In this document: in pieces, positions 61,459 to 64,000 of the stretch
Layout: the number at the start of each line of letters is the position of its first letter
How positions within the stretch are numbered: position 1 is the stretch's first letter
Assembly (NCBI RefSeq): GCF_016411865.1
Contig: NZ_JAEKJA010000027.1
Coordinates: 1-64,000 of the forward strand
DNA: 64,000 nucleotides
Reading direction: 5' to 3'
DNA from: Acuticoccus mangrovi
GTDB taxonomy: Bacteria; Pseudomonadota; Alphaproteobacteria; Rhizobiales; Amorphaceae
The notes under the pieces: generated by a model
The model's input: the letters and a program-made list of their open reading frames with translations, nothing else
Database searches by the model: none
Told to the model about the DNA's origin: nothing
Translations under genes and position numbers: made by a program

Positions 61459-62919
61459 ATGGATGACCGCCCCATCCCACCGCGCAGGAACAAGCGCACC
61501 CTCGCCGAGGCGACACCCCGCCGCCTCAGCGCCGACGAGCTGCAGTCGATGATGCTCGACGTCGACATTCCCGACAGCCAGATCCGCCCCTATCTGCAGC
61601 TCGACCTCGCGAGCTCCCGCGCCTTCGGCCCCGTCGTCCGCGTCGACCCGAGCACCATCACGGAGAGCGTCGAAGAAAGCGCCTTCGCCCTCGCCCAGCT
61701 CAACAGCATCGCCCGCTGGCGCCGCCATCGCGTCTATCGCCGCCGCATCGAGAACTGGAGCGGTCCGGTCGCCGTGTCCGAGGGCGACAGCTGGTTCCAG
61801 TTCCCCTTCCTGCTCGACGACGTCATCGACGTGCTCGGCATCGACTACCCGATCTTCTCGCTCGGGGCCGCCGGCGACCTCCTGTCGGAGATGGTGCAGC
61901 AGGACGAGCTCGTCGGCGCGATCAAGGCGGAGAATCCGGACATCGTGTTCCTCTCGGGCGGCGGCAACGACCTCCTGGGCGGCGGCCGGCTGGTGAACTA
62001 TCTGCGCCGCTACCGCGAGGGGCGCCCGGCGTCGGAATATACGCGCAGCACCTTCGACACGCTGCTCAACCAGACGCTCGAGGAGTACGGCACGGTGTTC
62101 GAGGCGGCGCTGTCGGCCGGCGCGCCCCGCATCGTCTGCCACGCCTACGACAACGCCATCCCCGACGGCGGGCGCTGGCTCGGCCGCCCCTTCGCGGCGC
62201 TCGGGATCGTCGACCAGCCTCTGCAGCGCAGGATCATCGCCCACCTCATCGACCGCTTCCATCTCGGCCTGTCGGAGCTTTCCCGTCGCCAGGGCTTCGC
62301 GGGGCGGATCGTGGTGGCCGACGCCCGCGACGCCGTCGGCGAAAAGGACTGGTGGGACGAGCTGCACCCGAACGACGCCGGCTTCGCCCGCGTCGCCGCC
62401 GCGATCAAGCAATCGATCGCCGAGGCCGACGAGACCGAGACGCCGATCTTCCACACCGCCGCCGCGCTGCCGATCGCCCTCGCCCGCAGCGACGCCATGG
62501 CCTTCGCCGATCATGACGAGGCCGTGCTGATCGCCGAGCTCGGCCGCCGGGTGAAGCTGATGGGCGGATCGCCCGAGATCGCCGGGCTGATGAATGTCGA
62601 GGTCACGATCACCGAGGACGAAGGCCTCTTCGATCCGTTCTACCAGATCGGCCGGCGTATCCTGCGGCGCCTCCACCGGGAGCTGCACGACCTCATGTGC
62701 GGCACCGGCGAGGACGACGTCGCCGACCGCAAGAAGCTCGCCGACGCGTTCGGCCTCGGCGAGGCGGCGGTGACCGCGGCGATCGCCAGCGTGCTGGTGG
62801 GCAGCCTCGGCGTCGCCCCCTACGTCGCGCCGGTGGTGGCGGCGATCCTCTACAAGCGCGGCGTCAAGCCGACCATCGCCGAGGTGTGCGTGATCTGGGG
62901 CGAGGCGCTCGAGGCCTGA
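61459..62919 (+). CDS. SGNH/GDSL-family hydrolase with C-terminal extension
   Basis: This 486-residue protein has the SGNH blocks: VSEGDSWFQFPF (Ser near 110), SLGAAGDLLSEM, FLSGGGNDLLGGG (Asn near 171) and WWDELHPNDAGFARV (Asp/His near 301-304). It would be an esterase, lipase or deacetylase. The C-terminal 150 residues are not part of the fold and include a hydrophobic Ala/Val/Gly-rich segment (AIASVLVGSLGVAPYVAPVV, about 434-453) that could insert into a membrane. No N-terminal signal peptide. It is 11 bp after the papain-like gene and closes the island. Confidence 0.88.
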   Translation: MDDRPIPPRRNKRTLAEATPRRLSADELQSMMLDVDIPDSQIRPYLQLDLASSRAFGPVVRVDPSTITESVEESAFALAQLNSIARWRRHRVYRRRIENWSGPVAVSEGDSWFQFPFLLDDVIDVLGIDYPIFSLGAAGDLLSEMVQQDELVGAIKAENPDIVFLSGGGNDLLGGGRLVNYLRRYREGRPASEYTRSTFDTLLNQTLEEYGTVFEAALSAGAPRIVCHAYDNAIPDGGRWLGRPFAALGIVDQPLQRRIIAHLIDRFHLGLSELSRRQGFAGRIVVADARDAVGEKDWWDELHPNDAGFARVAAAIKQSIAEADETETPIFHTAAALPIALARSDAMAFADHDEAVLIAELGRRVKLMGGSPEIAGLMNVEVTITEDEGLFDPFYQIGRRILRRLHRELHDLMCGTGEDDVADRKKLADAFGLGEAAVTAAIASVLVGSLGVAPYVAPVVAAILYKRGVKPTIAEVCVIWGEALEA

Positions 62920-62941
62920 GCGGACGGCAGAAGAGCGGGGC

Positions 62942-64000
62942 CTACTCGCTCTTCTGCGCCTCGGCCTCCAGGATCGGCTGCACCGCGCCGAGGGCGGCCT
63001 GGCGCCGCTCCTCCGGGGTGTAGTTGTGGTGCGCGTCGGCGTCGTCGGCGATGCGCACCGTCACCTGGCGGCTGGCGAAGCGGATGCCCTCCTGCTCGAA
63101 CAGCTCGTTGATGCGCATATAGACGTGCCGCCGGGTGACGAACTGGTCGCCCGGCCGGGTCATGAACTTCACCCGCAGGATCATCGCCGAGTCCTCCATC
63201 TGAACGACGCCCTGCGACTTCAGCGGCTGGAGGAACATCGGCCCCACCTCCGGATCCTCCAGGAGCTCCTGGCCGAGCTTCTTGATGAGCTTGCGCACCT
63301 GCTCCACGTCGGTGCCGTATTCGAGGCGCAGGGGCAGCTTCATCACCACCCAGTCGCGCGAATAGTTCGTCAGGCGCTTGATGTCGCCGAACGGCACGGT
63401 GTGCAGCGGGCCGTTCTGGTGGCGCAGCTGGAAGGAGCGGACGGAGATCTTCTCCACCGACCCCATGACGCCGCCGACGTCGATATACTCGCCCTTGCGG
63501 AAGGCGTCGTCGGCGAGGAAGAAGGCGCCGGAGAAGATGTCGCGGATCAGCGTCTGGGCGCCGAAGCCGACGGCGAGGCCCACCACGCCGGCACCGGCGA
63601 AGAGCGGCCCCACGTTCACCCCGAGCCCCGAGAGCACGATCATGCCGCCGATGGAGGCGATCGACACGAGGAGGAGATTGCGCAGGAGCGGCAGGAGCGT
63701 CGCGAGGCGGGTGGAGCCGGTGCCCATCCCGTCCTCCGACTGGCCGTGGCCGGGGCCGGGCTCCTCCTCCGCGATCTTCCCGTCGATCCAGGTGCGGACG
63801 ATCTGGTAGAGGGCGTAGGTCGCGAACAGCACCGCGAGGTAGCCGACGAACTGCACCGTCCCCTCCCGCAGGGAGAGGCGGCCCCACACGGCGAGCAGCG
63901 TCATCACGCCGACGATCGCGGCGAGGATCGCCGCGAGATGCTCGCCGAGCCCCTTCCAGCGGAGCTGCCAGATGGTGACCGGGTTGACGAGGGGCGCCGC
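62942..64000 (-). CDS. MscS-family mechanosensitive channel (partial, 5' end outside window)
   Basis: The frame is open to the right edge, giving 352 residues without a start. It has at least two or three transmembrane segments, then the pore-helix motif GAGVVGLAVGFGAQTLIRDI and the MscS beta domain with FRKGEYIDVGGVMGSVEKIS, and a C-terminal cytoplasmic part ending AILEAEAQKSE-like. It protects against osmotic downshock or acts as a small-conductance channel. It converges on the SGNH gene with 22 bp between the stops, so the two share a terminator region. Confidence 0.93.
   Translation of the reverse strand, partial: AAPLVNPVTIWQLRWKGLGEHLAAILAAIVGVMTLLAVWGRLSLREGTVQFVGYLAVLFATYALYQIVRTWIDGKIAEEEPGPGHGQSEDGMGTGSTRLATLLPLLRNLLLVSIASIGGMIVLSGLGVNVGPLFAGAGVVGLAVGFGAQTLIRDIFSGAFFLADDAFRKGEYIDVGGVMGSVEKISVRSFQLRHQNGPLHTVPFGDIKRLTNYSRDWVVMKLPLRLEYGTDVEQVRKLIKKLGQELLEDPEVGPMFLQPLKSQGVVQMEDSAMILRVKFMTRPGDQFVTRRHVYMRINELFEQEGIRFASRQVTVRIADDADAHHNYTPEERRQAALGAVQPILEAEAQKSE

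Noticed and set aside
1-64000. tRNA genes, CRISPR arrays, insertion sequences, prophage or integrase genes
   Set aside because: Looked for T-loop motifs, regularly spaced repeats and transposase/integrase motifs; none found by eye.

Overview
The window reads as chromosome of a very GC-rich alphaproteobacterium, most likely Hyphomicrobiales/Rhizobiales. The main grounds are the minus-strand block SUV3-like helicase, S4 RNA-binding protein, 7Fe ferredoxin FdxA and CarD, an order typical of that group, plus an L28 of alphaproteobacterial type and an intergenic element resembling the RIME palindromes of rhizobia. I saw no tRNA, rRNA, CRISPR array, transposase, integrase or phage structural gene.

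Layout. 0.4-8.6 kb: a small membrane-anchored protein, gpsA, a three-subunit molybdenum aldehyde oxidoreductase (paoABC type) with a divergent TetR repressor, a 46-residue DUF3096 protein, carD and fdxA. 8.3-14.5 kb: S4 protein, SUV3-like RNA helicase with a long disordered tail, a DUF3108 envelope protein, rpmB and a queuosine-precursor transporter. 14.6-22.9 kb: a ScsB/DsbD-like thiol-disulfide transmembrane reductase, an orphan YnjB-like binding protein and nth, linked by stop/start overlaps; then otsB, a GH15 glycosidase and otsA for trehalose metabolism. 23.0-29.0 kb: two chemoreceptors flanking a second TetR regulator and its divergent aldo/keto reductase. 29.3-30.3 kb: a lower-GC patch with inverted repeats, a candidate structured RNA and a small unknown gene. 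30.4-34.6 kb: an iron-siderophore/cobalamin-type ABC importer whose operon ends in an unusual protein with two GATase-like lobes.

34.8-51.4 kb is a long catabolic and uptake locus. A divergent XRE-cupin regulator faces a flavin-dependent monooxygenase (NtaA/SnaA/DszA class), hyuA and hyuB hydantoinase/oxoprolinase subunits, an FAD amine-type oxidase, a dipeptide/nickel-class ABC importer (two permeases, two tandem paralogous binding proteins, one fused double ATPase) and an aldo/keto reductase. The set looks like import followed by oxidative and hydrolytic breakdown of a nitrogen-containing cyclic or N-alkyl compound; the substrate is not evident.

51.6-62.9 kb holds the most unusual content. 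A SARP-like winged-helix/TPR regulator is divergent from six collinear genes: a PAP2/vanadium-haloperoxidase-type protein with a Gly-Ala-Asn repeat, a subtilisin-family protease, a small unknown protein, a trypsin-like protease fused to a DNA/RNA non-specific endonuclease, a papain-like protease fused to an alpha/beta-hydrolase-like domain with an Asp at the nucleophile elbow, and an SGNH hydrolase. None has an obvious Sec signal peptide. Three catalytic protease classes (the serine class in two different folds), a nuclease and two further hydrolases in one probable transcription unit match no system I can name. A defence, toxin or self-lysis function is conjecture. The window ends inside an MscS-type channel gene.
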